Shown here: positions 47,177-56,535 of the stretch, piece by piece | How the letters are laid out: each line of letters opens with the position of its first letter | Position numbering within the stretch: the stretch's first letter is position 1 | From: Halioglobus sp. | GTDB lineage: Bacteria > Pseudomonadota > Gammaproteobacteria > Pseudomonadales > Halieaceae | Assembly (NCBI GenBank): GCA_020443345.1 | Contig: JAGRIH010000051.1 | Span: 1 to 64,000 of the forward strand | Length of the DNA stretch: 64,000 nt | Reading direction: 5' to 3' | The notes under the pieces: generated by a model | What the model saw: only the letters and a program-made list of their open reading frames with translations | Database searches by the model: none | What the model was told of the DNA's origin: nothing | Made by a program: the position numbers and the translations under genes

Positions 47177-47878
47177 TTAGTTTTCACTGCCGCCGTACAG
47201 TACCCGTCGGTACATTGCGTGGTGCGTGTTTTTCCCTTGGTACGGGGGAAACTGGCGATAGTCGGCGCGCAGTTCATGGCGCACCTCGGACGCCAGCGCC
47301 GCATTCAGGTGCGCTACACTGTCGAAGACGACCTCATTGCCTAAAAAACTGTTTGAGGGAGGCAGGTCATTCGCATCGTGCCAGTGCACAGGGAAATAGC
47401 ACAGGATGTTCCGTATCCGCGGGAAGCGCGCCATGATAGGCGGGTGGTGGTCGACATAGTGATCGACAAATGACGCTGGCTTGTCGATCGGAGGGTAGTA
47501 ACGCACGACAAAGGAGAGCGGCGCGCGACGCGGCGGGGTCGACCCATCCAGAAGGGAAAAATGTCTGACTGTAAACGCCTCCACGGTGATATCGACAGCG
47601 TCTCTTGCCGGTATGGACGCCAGGGCGTCGGCCACGGGGAACTTCGACAGGGTACTTTCCAGGTCGGTGCGCGTCGGAAAGTCGGCCTGCACCATGAGTA
47701 ACTTGCCGCTTTCGCTGGCGAGATAGGGATCTTCAGCGGTATCCGGCGTATACGCTTCGATACGGCTCACCTGCCCGCTATCGCGCAATGCCGGAGCAAA
47801 CCTGCTGTTCGCCCACTCCTGCAGCTCACCGCCGTGTTCGGCAGATCCATCCACATGCAGGAAATATGCAATCGTCAT
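47177..47878 (-). CDS. EthD-like dimeric alpha/beta-barrel protein
   Basis: The protein has 233 residues. The second half carries the EthD pattern FVVRYYPPIDKPASFVDHYV followed by DHHPPIMARFPRIRNILCYF. The first half (MTIAYFLHVDG, FAPALRDSGQVSRIEAYTPD) looks like another, more diverged domain of the same fold. EthD-like proteins are small helpers, or enzymes in some cases, in ether and aromatic degradation. The start at 47878 is chosen over the longer frame to 47980. It follows the TetR gene by 58 nt. Confidence 0.78.
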   Translation of the reverse strand: MTIAYFLHVDGSAEHGGELQEWANSRFAPALRDSGQVSRIEAYTPDTAEDPYLASESGKLLMVQADFPTRTDLESTLSKFPVADALASIPARDAVDITVEAFTVRHFSLLDGSTPPRRAPLSFVVRYYPPIDKPASFVDHYVDHHPPIMARFPRIRNILCYFPVHWHDANDLPPSNSFLGNEVVFDSVAHLNAALASEVRHELRADYRQFPPYQGKNTHHAMYRRVLYGGSEN

Positions 47879-47936
47879 CGCCCTTCTCCGCGACGCCTGT
47901 CTTAAACGGCGTTTTACTGCACGGTTTAAAATGCCG

Positions 47937-48590
47937 TTACACCGGAACAGCCAGCTCTTCTTCGGGAGAAAACACGCCAAACGAATCGGGTATCTCCCGT
48001 ACGGCCCGGGTGGTAAATACTGGCCTGAATAATTGCAGTATCAGCCGGTAGCCCTCCTGCATCGTAGTCATATCGATATGGTCGTTTTCCACTGCCACGT
48101 AACTGAGCCAGAAATCAGAGACGATCCAGGAAATTCGAATCAACTCGCGCAGCTCGACATCACTGATACTGTCCTTGATAACACCGCGGGCCGCCATGGA
48201 CTTGAAAAACAGAAACACGTCCTCCATGCGTATGCGCCTGACCCGCTGGAACCGGTATTTCAGTTCCGCATCCTGCTCCAGCAGGATATTGAGTTCGCGG
48301 TAGAAAAAACGGTATTTCCAGATCTGACGGTACTGGCGCAGTACCATCCTGGCCATGGACTGGATGGTCGGTTCCACGCTGTCTTTGTGCCAGCTGTTGA
48401 TCTCCAGCTCCATGCTGCCCCATATGGCAAAGATGATTTCGCGCTTGGAGGGGAAGTGATAGTGCAGGTTGCCTTTGCTGATGCCCGCCAGCTCGGCAAT
48501 TTTGTTGGTTGACGCGGACGATGCTCCCACTTCGTTGAACAGGTCGATGGCCGCCTTAATTATTTTATTCTGGGTCTCGCGCGTACTCAT
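47937..48590 (-). CDS. TetR/AcrR-family transcriptional regulator
   Basis: The protein has 217 residues. The N-terminal HTH spans about residues 8-55: NKIIKAAIDLFNEVGASSAS, then KIAELAGISKGNLHYHFPSKREI. An all-helical ligand domain follows. The GNLHYHFPSK recognition helix is of the RutR/AcrR type. The start at 48590 follows AGGAA. It is the only one-component regulator inside the PLP-enzyme island, so it is the first candidate to read the TTTTAGG-N8-CCTAAA sites. No copy of that site was found in front of its own gene. Confidence 0.92.
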   Translation of the reverse strand: MSTRETQNKIIKAAIDLFNEVGASSASTNKIAELAGISKGNLHYHFPSKREIIFAIWGSMELEINSWHKDSVEPTIQSMARMVLRQYRQIWKYRFFYRELNILLEQDAELKYRFQRVRRIRMEDVFLFFKSMAARGVIKDSISDVELRELIRISWIVSDFWLSYVAVENDHIDMTTMQEGYRLILQLFRPVFTTRAVREIPDSFGVFSPEEELAVPV

Positions 48591-48731
48591 ATGAGGTTCC
48601 TGGGTAAGTGTGCCCAAAAAGCTAAAATATGGTAGCGAAGCCGACCACTGGCTGCAAGGATGATACCGGTCGCTTATAAAGGGTCGCTCTGTTATTGCTG
48701 CTTGCAGGAGATCAGCGCCCTCCTCGCCAGT

Positions 48732-49856
48732 TCAGTCGAGCAGGTCACGGTGTTTTTCCAGCGCTTTGAACAGGGCGGTAATGTCCGCTTCATTGTTGTA
48801 AAAATGCGGTGAAATGCGCACGTTGCCATCGCGACAGGATACCACCACGCCCTCATCGCCCAGGCGCTCCACCAGGGCGACCATGTCGTGGCAGCGCAGG
48901 GCCAGCATGGCGCCGTGGGGGTGGTCACCGGTGGCCAGTTCCCAGCCGCGCTCCAGAACACCTGCGCAGATCAGCTCTGTCAAATGGCGCACCTGCCTGG
49001 CCGCGGCGTCCACCCCCATCTCGGCCAGGACATCGAGCCCCGCGATGCAGGCGTAAAGACCGGCGACATCCGGGGTACCCCCCTCAAAGCGGCGCGCCGA
49101 CGCTGCCGGCACGTTCTCGGCGATCGCCATGGCGTGCACATTTTCCTGCGCGAACCAGCCGCTGGTAGTGGGCTCGAGGGTTTTCACCAAAGAGGACTTG
49201 ACGTACATATAGGCCACCCCGGCAGTGCCCATCAGGTATTTGAGATAACCTCCCAGCAGGACGTCCGCCTGCATCACCGAGACATCGCAGGGCATGGTGC
49301 CGACGCCCTGATAGGCGTCCACTACCAGCAGGGCCCCCCGGCTGTGCACCAGTTTCGCAATTGTCGCGATATCCAGCCTGCGGCCGTTGCGGTAACAGAT
49401 CCACGGCACCGAGACCACCAGGGTTCGCTCATCCACCAGGGAATCCACGACGCTTCGCGGGTCGGCGGCATCGTCCAGCGGCGCCATGACAATATCCGCG
49501 CCGCGCCGCTTCTGCGCATGCCAGATCTGGGCCGTGGTGGGAAAATCGAAACTGGTGGCCACCACTTTATTGCGCTTCCCGCTGAAATCCAGGCAACTGA
49601 CCAGCGCGTTGAAGCCTGCGGTCAGCGACGGTACGATGGCGATTTCATCCGCATCGGCGCCCAGTAGTTCCGCCGTCTTGCCCCGCAGGATTTCCAGCTG
49701 CGCCACCCACTTTTCCCAGCAGGCACCGTGTTCCCGGCGATCGCGCAGGTAGGTCAGAATAGACGCCTCGACGCCCTCCTCCAGCGCGCCGTACGAGCAG
49801 CTATTGAGATAGGTTTTGTGCTGTAACAGCGGAAATCGCTGGCGAATATCAGACAT
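48732..49856 (-). CDS. Class V aminotransferase-fold PLP enzyme
   Basis: The protein has 374 residues. Features: FPLLQHKTYLNSCSYGALEE, IVPSLTAGFNALVSCLDFSG, LVVDAYQGVGTMPCDV and the PLP lysine in LLGGYLKYLMGTAGVAYMYV. It is related to the cysteine-desulfurase/kynureninase clade but lacks a mobile cysteine loop. The start at 49856 follows GGAG at 7 nt; the longer frame to 49952 is rejected. It is the second class V enzyme of the island. It follows the second TonB receptor by 132 nt on the same strand. Confidence 0.88.
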   Translation of the reverse strand: MSDIRQRFPLLQHKTYLNSCSYGALEEGVEASILTYLRDRREHGACWEKWVAQLEILRGKTAELLGADADEIAIVPSLTAGFNALVSCLDFSGKRNKVVATSFDFPTTAQIWHAQKRRGADIVMAPLDDAADPRSVVDSLVDERTLVVSVPWICYRNGRRLDIATIAKLVHSRGALLVVDAYQGVGTMPCDVSVMQADVLLGGYLKYLMGTAGVAYMYVKSSLVKTLEPTTSGWFAQENVHAMAIAENVPAASARRFEGGTPDVAGLYACIAGLDVLAEMGVDAAARQVRHLTELICAGVLERGWELATGDHPHGAMLALRCHDMVALVERLGDEGVVVSCRDGNVRISPHFYNNEADITALFKALEKHRDLLD

Positions 49857-49969
49857 GCCGTATCTCCGTAGACAAATGGCGGTGCCGCACGGCAGTATTG
49901 GTGCGACACAGCAGATTGCTGACCGACAATTCAGAGGTCGATCGAACCGCACTGCTGGGCGCGGTTGTC

Positions 49970-49989
49970 GGCAGTCGTTGACGACTGCC
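49970..49989. terminator. Perfect 8-bp hairpin directly after the receptor stop codon
   Basis: GGCAGTCG-TTGA-CGACTGCC is a perfect stem-loop. Its right arm ends at the last base of the receptor stop codon. In the minus-strand direction of transcription it is not followed by a T-run, so it is at best a weak terminator or a 3'-end/processing structure between the receptor and class V genes. Confidence 0.4.
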
Positions 49990-52382
49990 TAAAACCGCTT
50001 GGTAATATCAATGCCGATAGTGCGCGGCGGGTTGGTCCATTTGAAGGTCAACAGGGAATCCTCGGTACGCACCCGTACATCACCGCGTTCGTCGAAGACG
50101 TTTTCGGCGTACACGGAAATATCCAGGTCGCCTTGCGCGTTGCTGAAGCCGGTGCGCAGGTTGACGATCTGGTAGGAATCCATTTTCCGGTTGAAGCGCG
50201 AACTGGTATCGAGTTCTGAATTGGTACTGCTCTTATAGGCGTATTCCCCGCGCACGAAACCGTGCCAGCCACCATAGGGCAGATCGTAACTATATTGCGC
50301 GGTGGCGTTGGCCGTCAGCTCCGGCGTGAAAGGCAATTCGTCGCCTTCGCGGCCCGGTGCCACCACTTCGTCGGTAATCTGATCCTCGCTCAGTTCGTGG
50401 GTTTCCAGCCAACTGACGCCGGCCGTCACGTCGAGGTTGGCACTGGGTCTGCCCACGAGCTCGACCTCGAGACCGCGCACTTCCGCTGCTCCGGCATTAC
50501 CGATAAAAGCAAAGGCGCCGGTGGGGTCGCGCCCGGACACCTGTATGTCTTCCCAGTCGATCTGAAACAAGGCGACGTTTAAATGATAGCGGTTGTCCAG
50601 CCAGGAGGTCTTGGCGCCGAGTTCGTAATTCCACAGCTCGTCGGAAGTATACCCGGCAGGGACCGCTACCACACCCTGCTGGTTGGTGCCTCCGAGTCGG
50701 AACCCCTGCGAAGCGAGCGCGTAGAACACCAGGCCGTCGCGGGGTAGCCACGATAGCTGGTACTTCGTTATGACATCGTCTTCCTTGAAATAACGCGTAT
50801 CGGCATCCGGCAGGAAGTTTTCCGGTGGAAACAGCGCAAAGGGAAACTCCTGGATGCCGGAGTCGTCCTGTTCCGCCTCGAACCAGCGCGCGCCAAACAT
50901 GAATTCAAACTGCTCCGCGACGAGATAGGAAATCTCGCCAAATACGGCTTTTTCTTCAATTGTCCGGGTATTTTTACGCGCAAATACACAGGGGTGACAG
51001 CCGTTTATGCCCTCACCCGGGGCGCCGCTGACATAGCCGGTGGGCGGGTAGCCCGGATCAAAGGGGACACCCGACTCGTTGACCACGGGTACATAGCTGC
51101 GGAAATCCGAATCGCGTTTGCGATAAAAGAGCCCTCCCATCCACTGTAAATTGCCGCTTGCAGTGGAGTTCAGGCGCATCTCGAAGGACTCCTGCTCTAC
51201 CGATTGGGTCTGATCGGTCAGTGCGGGAAACAGATCGGGACGGTTCGCATCCGGGTCGCCGGGGAACTGTTCGGGCACCACGCCCAGGCGCAGCAGCACC
51301 CAGGAAGAATCCCGTTTGAAGCCGAAGTCGCGTTCAAACCAGGCACCGGTTGCCACCAGCGTCGCCCAGTCCATGTCCCAGTTGAGGGTCAGGCTGTAAA
51401 TACGCTGGTCGTCGGGCATGTCGCCGCGGGTATAGTCGCCCACGTTCAGATCACCGGTGTCGAACTGCGCGATAGCGCGGATATCCTGCAAGGGTTGCAG
51501 GTTGTTGTCCACAAAATCCGTATTATCGGGGGAGTCGGAAAATGAATCGTAGGGGTTGAACCGCGCCGGACCGCCGGTATCTCGATCCTGCAACCAGGCC
51601 ATGGCATCGAGGGTCATGCGATCAGTGGGCTCCCAGCGCAGGGCAAAGCGGCCGCCCTTGGTTTTGGCCCAGTTGACGTCGTCGCGGTCGAGGCGGACGT
51701 TATCCACATAGCCCGCCTCCCGGTCGTAATAGGCAACACCGCGAAACCCCAGAGTAGCCGACAGAGGGATATTGATCATGCCGTAGACACTGCCGCCGTT
51801 ACCGCCTTCGGTAACGGTGTTGCCGCCGGCTTTGACCTTGCCGGCCAGCTCTTCGAGATCCGGCTTCTGGGTGAGAAAACGGATGGTGCCCGCCTGTGAA
51901 TTGGCGCCAAAGGTCGTACCCTGCGGACCCTTCAGCACTTCGATGCGCTCCATGTCAAACAGCTTCAGGTCAGTCGTTTGTGAGCCACTGTCCCCTGAAG
52001 CGCCCTGCACGCCGGGAATGGGCACCTCGTCGTAATACACCGCCACCTGCTGCTGCCCGGCACTCTGGATGCCGCGCAGCACGTAGCGTTTCTGGCCGGC
52101 GCCTTCATCGTTAAAAGTCAGACCGGGGACCTGATACGCAAACTGGTCGAAATTCAGGACCCGCATGTTCTGCAGCGTTTCGGTGCCGAAAGCCGTGATG
52201 GTGGCGGGGACATCCTGCAGCACTTCGTCACCACGCTTGCGGGAAGTGACCACGATTTCTTCCAGGACGCCGGTTCGCGCGCGCTGTACGTTTTCTTTCG
52301 GCTGTGCCAGGACATCTACCGCGACCAACTGCGCTAGCGATACGGCAATAGCTGTCAGCAAAAACCCTCTGGTATTCGACAT
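49989..52382 (-). CDS. TonB-dependent outer-membrane receptor
   Basis: The protein has about 797 residues. A signal peptide (FLLTAIAVSLAQLVAVDVLAQ) is followed by the TonB-box-like LEEIVVTSRKRGDEVLQDVP, a plug with LRGIQSAGQQQVAVYYDEVP and LKGPQGTTFGANSQAGTIRF, and the barrel, ending IGIDITKRF with the aromatic C-terminal residue. The start at 52382 lies 8 nt after GAAGG; 52388 and 52391 are alternatives. It is related to the receptor at 43.4 kb but diverged. It is divergent from the amidohydrolase genes, suggesting uptake of a substrate that they process. Confidence 0.92.
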   Translation of the reverse strand: MSNTRGFLLTAIAVSLAQLVAVDVLAQPKENVQRARTGVLEEIVVTSRKRGDEVLQDVPATITAFGTETLQNMRVLNFDQFAYQVPGLTFNDEGAGQKRYVLRGIQSAGQQQVAVYYDEVPIPGVQGASGDSGSQTTDLKLFDMERIEVLKGPQGTTFGANSQAGTIRFLTQKPDLEELAGKVKAGGNTVTEGGNGGSVYGMINIPLSATLGFRGVAYYDREAGYVDNVRLDRDDVNWAKTKGGRFALRWEPTDRMTLDAMAWLQDRDTGGPARFNPYDSFSDSPDNTDFVDNNLQPLQDIRAIAQFDTGDLNVGDYTRGDMPDDQRIYSLTLNWDMDWATLVATGAWFERDFGFKRDSSWVLLRLGVVPEQFPGDPDANRPDLFPALTDQTQSVEQESFEMRLNSTASGNLQWMGGLFYRKRDSDFRSYVPVVNESGVPFDPGYPPTGYVSGAPGEGINGCHPCVFARKNTRTIEEKAVFGEISYLVAEQFEFMFGARWFEAEQDDSGIQEFPFALFPPENFLPDADTRYFKEDDVITKYQLSWLPRDGLVFYALASQGFRLGGTNQQGVVAVPAGYTSDELWNYELGAKTSWLDNRYHLNVALFQIDWEDIQVSGRDPTGAFAFIGNAGAAEVRGLEVELVGRPSANLDVTAGVSWLETHELSEDQITDEVVAPGREGDELPFTPELTANATAQYSYDLPYGGWHGFVRGEYAYKSSTNSELDTSSRFNRKMDSYQIVNLRTGFSNAQGDLDISVYAENVFDERGDVRVRTEDSLLTFKWTNPPRTIGIDITKRF

Positions 52383-52692
52383 AGTCATCACCTTCTACCT
52401 CACTGCCTGGTTAGATTTATTCCAAAGTGCTGCACTGTTAGTACTGAGCGCTCCGCCGCGACTGTTGCATAGCAAATTCCGGTAGTGCGTTTTACGCAGC
52501 TCGTTTTTTTTTCAGGCCCTAGCTTAAACACAAAACGACAGTTCAGGCACAGGTAATATTAGGCCGATTGCCCCAATAATCGGCTGCCAATGCTTGCCAT
52601 CCTGGTTCACAGTAGCTAAAAAAGTTGGTGCACTGGTGACACGCGAGACAAGTTGCGCTCGCGGTATGTTGAGATCAACTTCGGAGGAATCC
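52383..52692. other. Divergent intergenic region between receptor and amidohydrolases
   Basis: About 300 bp without genes, carrying promoters for both directions. A TGCGT-TTT-ACGCA hairpin is followed by a T-run at about 52504-52511, but the T-run begins five bases away from the stem. I see no copy of the TTTTAGG operator here. Confidence 0.4.
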
Positions 52693-54039
52693 ATGGCGAT
52701 ATGGAAACAGGTAATGGCCGGACTCGTGCTGGCATTCACTGTGGTGTTCGTTGCCGACGTGTCGGAGGCGGTACAGGCCAGGTTGCAGGTAATCCATGCC
52801 GGCACCTTGCTGGCGGAGCCGGGAAAACCAGCTCTTTCCCCCGCTACGCTGGTGATTTCGGGAGCGAAGGTCGCTCGGGTCGAAGAGGGCCTGCTGTCCC
52901 CGTCCGAGCTGGGCCTGGCGGCCAACACGCCAGTGCTGGATCTGCGTCAACAGTTCGTGATGCCGGGCTTTATCGACCTTCACGTGCACTTGAGCATGTT
53001 GACCGGCTCCCGGGGCAGAGATCTCGAAGTACGCAAACCCGACGCCTACTTCGCTCTGATCGGCGCCGACAATGCGCGCAAGACCCTGCAAGCCGGATTC
53101 ACCACGGTGCGCGATCTCGGGTCGCGCGGCATGGCCATATTTGCGCTGCGCGACGCCATCGTCGACGGCCTGGTCCCCGGCCCGAAAATTCTGGTTGCCG
53201 GCTCGGCAATTACGCCCAGTGGCGGACACGCCGACTTCCACGGCTACCGGCAGGAAGTGCTGGACGCCTTGCCAGCGACCGGTGTTTGCAACGGTGCGGA
53301 TGATTGCCGTCGGGCGGTCAGGGAAACCGTCAAGCGCGGTGCGGATGTCGTCAAAGTGACCGCTACCGGCGGTGTGCTGTCAAACACCAATGCCGGCACC
53401 GGCATGCAATTCACCCAGGCCGAATTGGACGCGATTGCCGAGACGGCACATGCCCTGGGCAGAAAAGTGACCGCGCACGCCCACGACAAACCGGGCATCG
53501 AGGCGGCCCTGGCGGCGGGTTTCGACTCCGTAGAGCACGCGATGTGGGCGGATGAGGCGACCATGCGCCTGTTCAAGAAGCACGATGCGTGGCTTATCCC
53601 GACCATCTATCCGATCACTTATGTGGGAGACACCCCGGAGAAGATGCGCGCGGGCCCCTTCAAGGACCTGCCGCCCGCCTCCATGGAAAAATTGCTGCGC
53701 CTGGGCAAGCAACCCAAAAAGATGACGGCACTGGCCTATAAAATGGGCGTCAATATCGCTCTGGGTACCGATAGCGGCGTATCCCCCAATGGCGATAACG
53801 CGCACGAGTTTCTGGAGTACGTCGGCATCGGGATGACCCCCGAAGAGGCATTGGCCGCAGGTACCGTAAAAGCCGCCGAGGCCGGTGGCATTGACGATGC
53901 CGGGAAACTGACCCCCGGCATGGCGGCAGATATCGTCGCGATGCGCGGCAATCCGCTGGAGGACATCAGCGCGGTACTGGATCTGGCGTTTATCATGCGC
54001 GACGGTATCATTTTCAAGCAGGAGGTCAGGGGGCAATGA
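52693..54039 (+). CDS. Exported amidohydrolase (imidazolonepropionase/Xaa-Pro-dipeptidase-like)
   Basis: The protein has 448 residues. A signal peptide (GLVLAFTVVFVADVSEAVQA) precedes a TIM-barrel metal hydrolase. Metal ligands are visible: HVH after FIDL (His97, His99), the lysine in DVVKVTATGG, a histidine in TAHAHD, another in SVEHAM, and the aspartate in ALGTDSG. This fits the two-metal subfamily that includes peptidase-like and organophosphate-acid-anhydrolase-like members. The start at 52693 follows GGAGG; the frame upstream to 52594 is rejected. It overlaps the next amidohydrolase by 4 nt. Probably periplasmic hydrolysis of an amide or peptide imported by the divergent receptor. Confidence 0.9.
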   Translation: MAIWKQVMAGLVLAFTVVFVADVSEAVQARLQVIHAGTLLAEPGKPALSPATLVISGAKVARVEEGLLSPSELGLAANTPVLDLRQQFVMPGFIDLHVHLSMLTGSRGRDLEVRKPDAYFALIGADNARKTLQAGFTTVRDLGSRGMAIFALRDAIVDGLVPGPKILVAGSAITPSGGHADFHGYRQEVLDALPATGVCNGADDCRRAVRETVKRGADVVKVTATGGVLSNTNAGTGMQFTQAELDAIAETAHALGRKVTAHAHDKPGIEAALAAGFDSVEHAMWADEATMRLFKKHDAWLIPTIYPITYVGDTPEKMRAGPFKDLPPASMEKLLRLGKQPKKMTALAYKMGVNIALGTDSGVSPNGDNAHEFLEYVGIGMTPEEALAAGTVKAAEAGGIDDAGKLTPGMAADIVAMRGNPLEDISAVLDLAFIMRDGIIFKQEVRGQ

Positions 54040-55388
54040 GTAAACTGTTCTCGAGGTATACCGGCCGGCTGCTGTATCTGGGCGTGTTGCTACTGGGCGC
54101 TTCGGCTTTGTCTGCCGCGGCGGCACAGGTGCTGGTAGTGGATTCAGTCACCCTGATCGACGGCACGGGCGCCGCGCCGGTGCCCGCAATGACGGTGGTC
54201 ATCGAAGACGGTCGCTTCCGCGATATACTGCCCGCGGCGCTGGCCGGCGATATCGATGGCACACATATCGACGGCACCGGGAAATTCCTGATTCCGGGAT
54301 TGATGGACATGCACGTGCATCTCAAGGGCGGCGTTAAAATCACGCGTGACAATCTGCGGCAGGTCAGTGCCGATCGCAAACTCGGCCTGCAGGCGCTGCA
54401 CAGCTATCTGTACAGCGGCGTCACCAGCATTTATGACGCCGGCAACAACCCGGATTATATCTTCGCCCTGCGCGAGGATGAGCGCGGACACAAGATCGTA
54501 TCTCCGCGCATCTTCGCGACCGGCGGCATCGTCACCAAACCCGGCAGCCACGGCAGCGGTGCGGGAGCCACCACGGTGGAGGCCTGGCCGGACGCGAGAG
54601 CCGCTCTGGACAAGCACATTGCCCGAAAACCCGACCTGCTCAAGCTCACGCTGGAGGAGCGCGGCTGGGGCGAACGTCCAATGATTCCGCTGCTGGATCT
54701 GGACCTGATGCAAACCATCATCGAGTACTATAACGACCACGGCATTCGCACCACCGTCCATACGTCCAGTGAACTGCGCGCTCGCCAGGCGATCTTTGCC
54801 GGGGTGGACACCCTGGCCCACCCGGTCATTCAGGGGCCGATCACCGACGACTTCGCGCGCTTGATGGGAGCCAAGCAAATTCCCATGACCACCACCCTGA
54901 CCATCGGTGAAAACTACAGCCGCCTGGTCGAGCATCCCGAATACCTGGATCAAGCGCTCTATCAGCAAGCGTTGACTCCGGCGGAAATTGCCGAGCTCAA
55001 GGGCGAGACACGCGATGAATGGCAGCAGCGCATGTGGACCGCCTGGATGAAACTGATGACGCCGGTAGCCCAGGAAAACCTCCGCAAGATTCACGAAGCG
55101 GGCGGCGTGCTGGTGCTCGGCACCGACCAGACCATTGGTCCGGCAGTCCATCGGGAGATGGAATTGCTGCAGGACGCCGGAATCGAGCCGCGGGCGATTA
55201 TCCGTATAGCGACCTTAAATGGTGCTATATTCCTGGGCAAACAACGGGAAATGGGATCGATCGAGACCGGCAAGCTGGCAGATGCCGTACTGCTCGATGC
55301 AGACCCCACCCAGGATGTCAACAACATGAAGCGTATCCGCGCGGTGATTAAAGCCGGCGAACTGGTGGATAGATCGAAGCTGGAGTAA
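54036..55388 (+). CDS. Exported amidohydrolase, second copy
   Basis: The protein has 450 residues. A hydrophobic signal (LLYLGVLLLGASALSAAAA) is followed by FLIPGLMDMHVHLKGG with the metal HxH, KLTLEERGWGERP in place of the carboxylated-lysine region, TTVHTSSE, TLAHPVIQGP and LVLGTDQTIG with the final aspartate. It starts at the ATGA overlap with the previous gene, so the two are coupled. The differing active-site loops suggest a different or sequential substrate. The C-terminal composite-domain segment (GSIETGKLADAVLLDADP) is intact. Confidence 0.9.
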   Translation: MSKLFSRYTGRLLYLGVLLLGASALSAAAAQVLVVDSVTLIDGTGAAPVPAMTVVIEDGRFRDILPAALAGDIDGTHIDGTGKFLIPGLMDMHVHLKGGVKITRDNLRQVSADRKLGLQALHSYLYSGVTSIYDAGNNPDYIFALREDERGHKIVSPRIFATGGIVTKPGSHGSGAGATTVEAWPDARAALDKHIARKPDLLKLTLEERGWGERPMIPLLDLDLMQTIIEYYNDHGIRTTVHTSSELRARQAIFAGVDTLAHPVIQGPITDDFARLMGAKQIPMTTTLTIGENYSRLVEHPEYLDQALYQQALTPAEIAELKGETRDEWQQRMWTAWMKLMTPVAQENLRKIHEAGGVLVLGTDQTIGPAVHREMELLQDAGIEPRAIIRIATLNGAIFLGKQREMGSIETGKLADAVLLDADPTQDVNNMKRIRAVIKAGELVDRSKLE

Positions 55389-55400
55389 CCGGACACGACG

Positions 55401-56318
55401 ATGAGCAACCTCACCGCGGATACCTCCCCGGCACCCTGTGCCGCCCTGCACTGCGCTGCCCTGGAGTTGCTGATCGAGCCGCGGGACAAGGACCTGGGCG
55501 GTTTTTCCGTGCGCCGGGTGCTGCCCGCGGCGCGGCGCCGTGCGGTCGGGCCATGGGTGTTCTTTGATCACATGGGCCCCGCCGAATTCCCCGCCGGGGA
55601 GGGCATCGATGTACGCCCGCACCCACATATCAACCTCGCCACCGTAACCTACCTTTTCGAGGGCGAAATTCTGCACCGCGACTCCCTCGGCAGCGTGCAG
55701 GTCATCACGCCGGGCGCCATCAACCTGATGCTGGCCGGTAGCGGCATCGTACACTCCGAACGCCAGCCGCCCGCAGTGCGCGCGAGCACCCATCGCGCAC
55801 ATGGCCTGCAGCTCTGGCTGGCGCTGCCGGAACAGGACGAGGAAGTGGACGCCGCGTTTTATCACCACCCGGCCTCGGATATTCCCGCGCTGGAGGTCGA
55901 CGGCGTGTCGGTGCGGATCCTGATGGGTTCTGCCTACGGCCTCACCTCCCCGGTGAGGACCTTCGCCGAAACCCTGTATGTGGAAGCCAGCTTGCAGGCC
56001 GGACAATCGCTGGCTTTGCCCGCCGCAACCGAGCGCGCGCTGTATGTTGTCGAAGGGAGCCTGGGGGTCCGCGACCAGACGCTACCGGAGCACACCATGG
56101 CGGTGTTCTCGCCGCGCAAGGACGTGGTGCTGCAAGCCACAACGGCGTCGCGCATCGCCATCATTGGCGGCGAGCCGGTGGGCGAGCGGCATCTGTGGTG
56201 GAATTTCGTGTCCAGCCGCAGGGAGCGCATCGAACAGGCGAAGCGCGATTGGCAGGAAGGTCGCTTTCCCAAGGTGCCGGGCGATGAGGACGAGTATATT
56301 CCACTGCCTGAGCAGTGA
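55401..56318 (+). CDS. Pirin family protein
   Basis: This is a 305-residue bicupin. The metal-binding N-terminal cupin has FFDHMGP, RPHPHINLATVTYLFEGEIL and GIVHSER; the C-terminal domain ends FPKVPGDEDEYIPLP. Bacterial pirins include quercetinase-like dioxygenases and regulators of acyl metabolism. It is the last gene after the amidohydrolase pair, 12 nt away, so it is probably co-transcribed. Confidence 0.92.
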   Translation: MSNLTADTSPAPCAALHCAALELLIEPRDKDLGGFSVRRVLPAARRRAVGPWVFFDHMGPAEFPAGEGIDVRPHPHINLATVTYLFEGEILHRDSLGSVQVITPGAINLMLAGSGIVHSERQPPAVRASTHRAHGLQLWLALPEQDEEVDAAFYHHPASDIPALEVDGVSVRILMGSAYGLTSPVRTFAETLYVEASLQAGQSLALPAATERALYVVEGSLGVRDQTLPEHTMAVFSPRKDVVLQATTASRIAIIGGEPVGERHLWWNFVSSRRERIEQAKRDWQEGRFPKVPGDEDEYIPLPEQ

Positions 56319-56535
56319 GAATGCGCTTGGATCGAAACGAGGGGTGACACTGTTTGAAGCTCGATCGCACTTGGCGTGTGGATCAGGATCCGTTGCGGCA
56401 CGACTGCCAGATCGATTGCTAAATTAATGAATTTTGTGAGGTAATCGCGATAAGATTCTGAATAATAGCCATTTTTTTCGATCTCTGTCCAGTGTGCGGG
56501 CTAGCGGCGCGACGGGCCACCTTGAATACGGGTTT

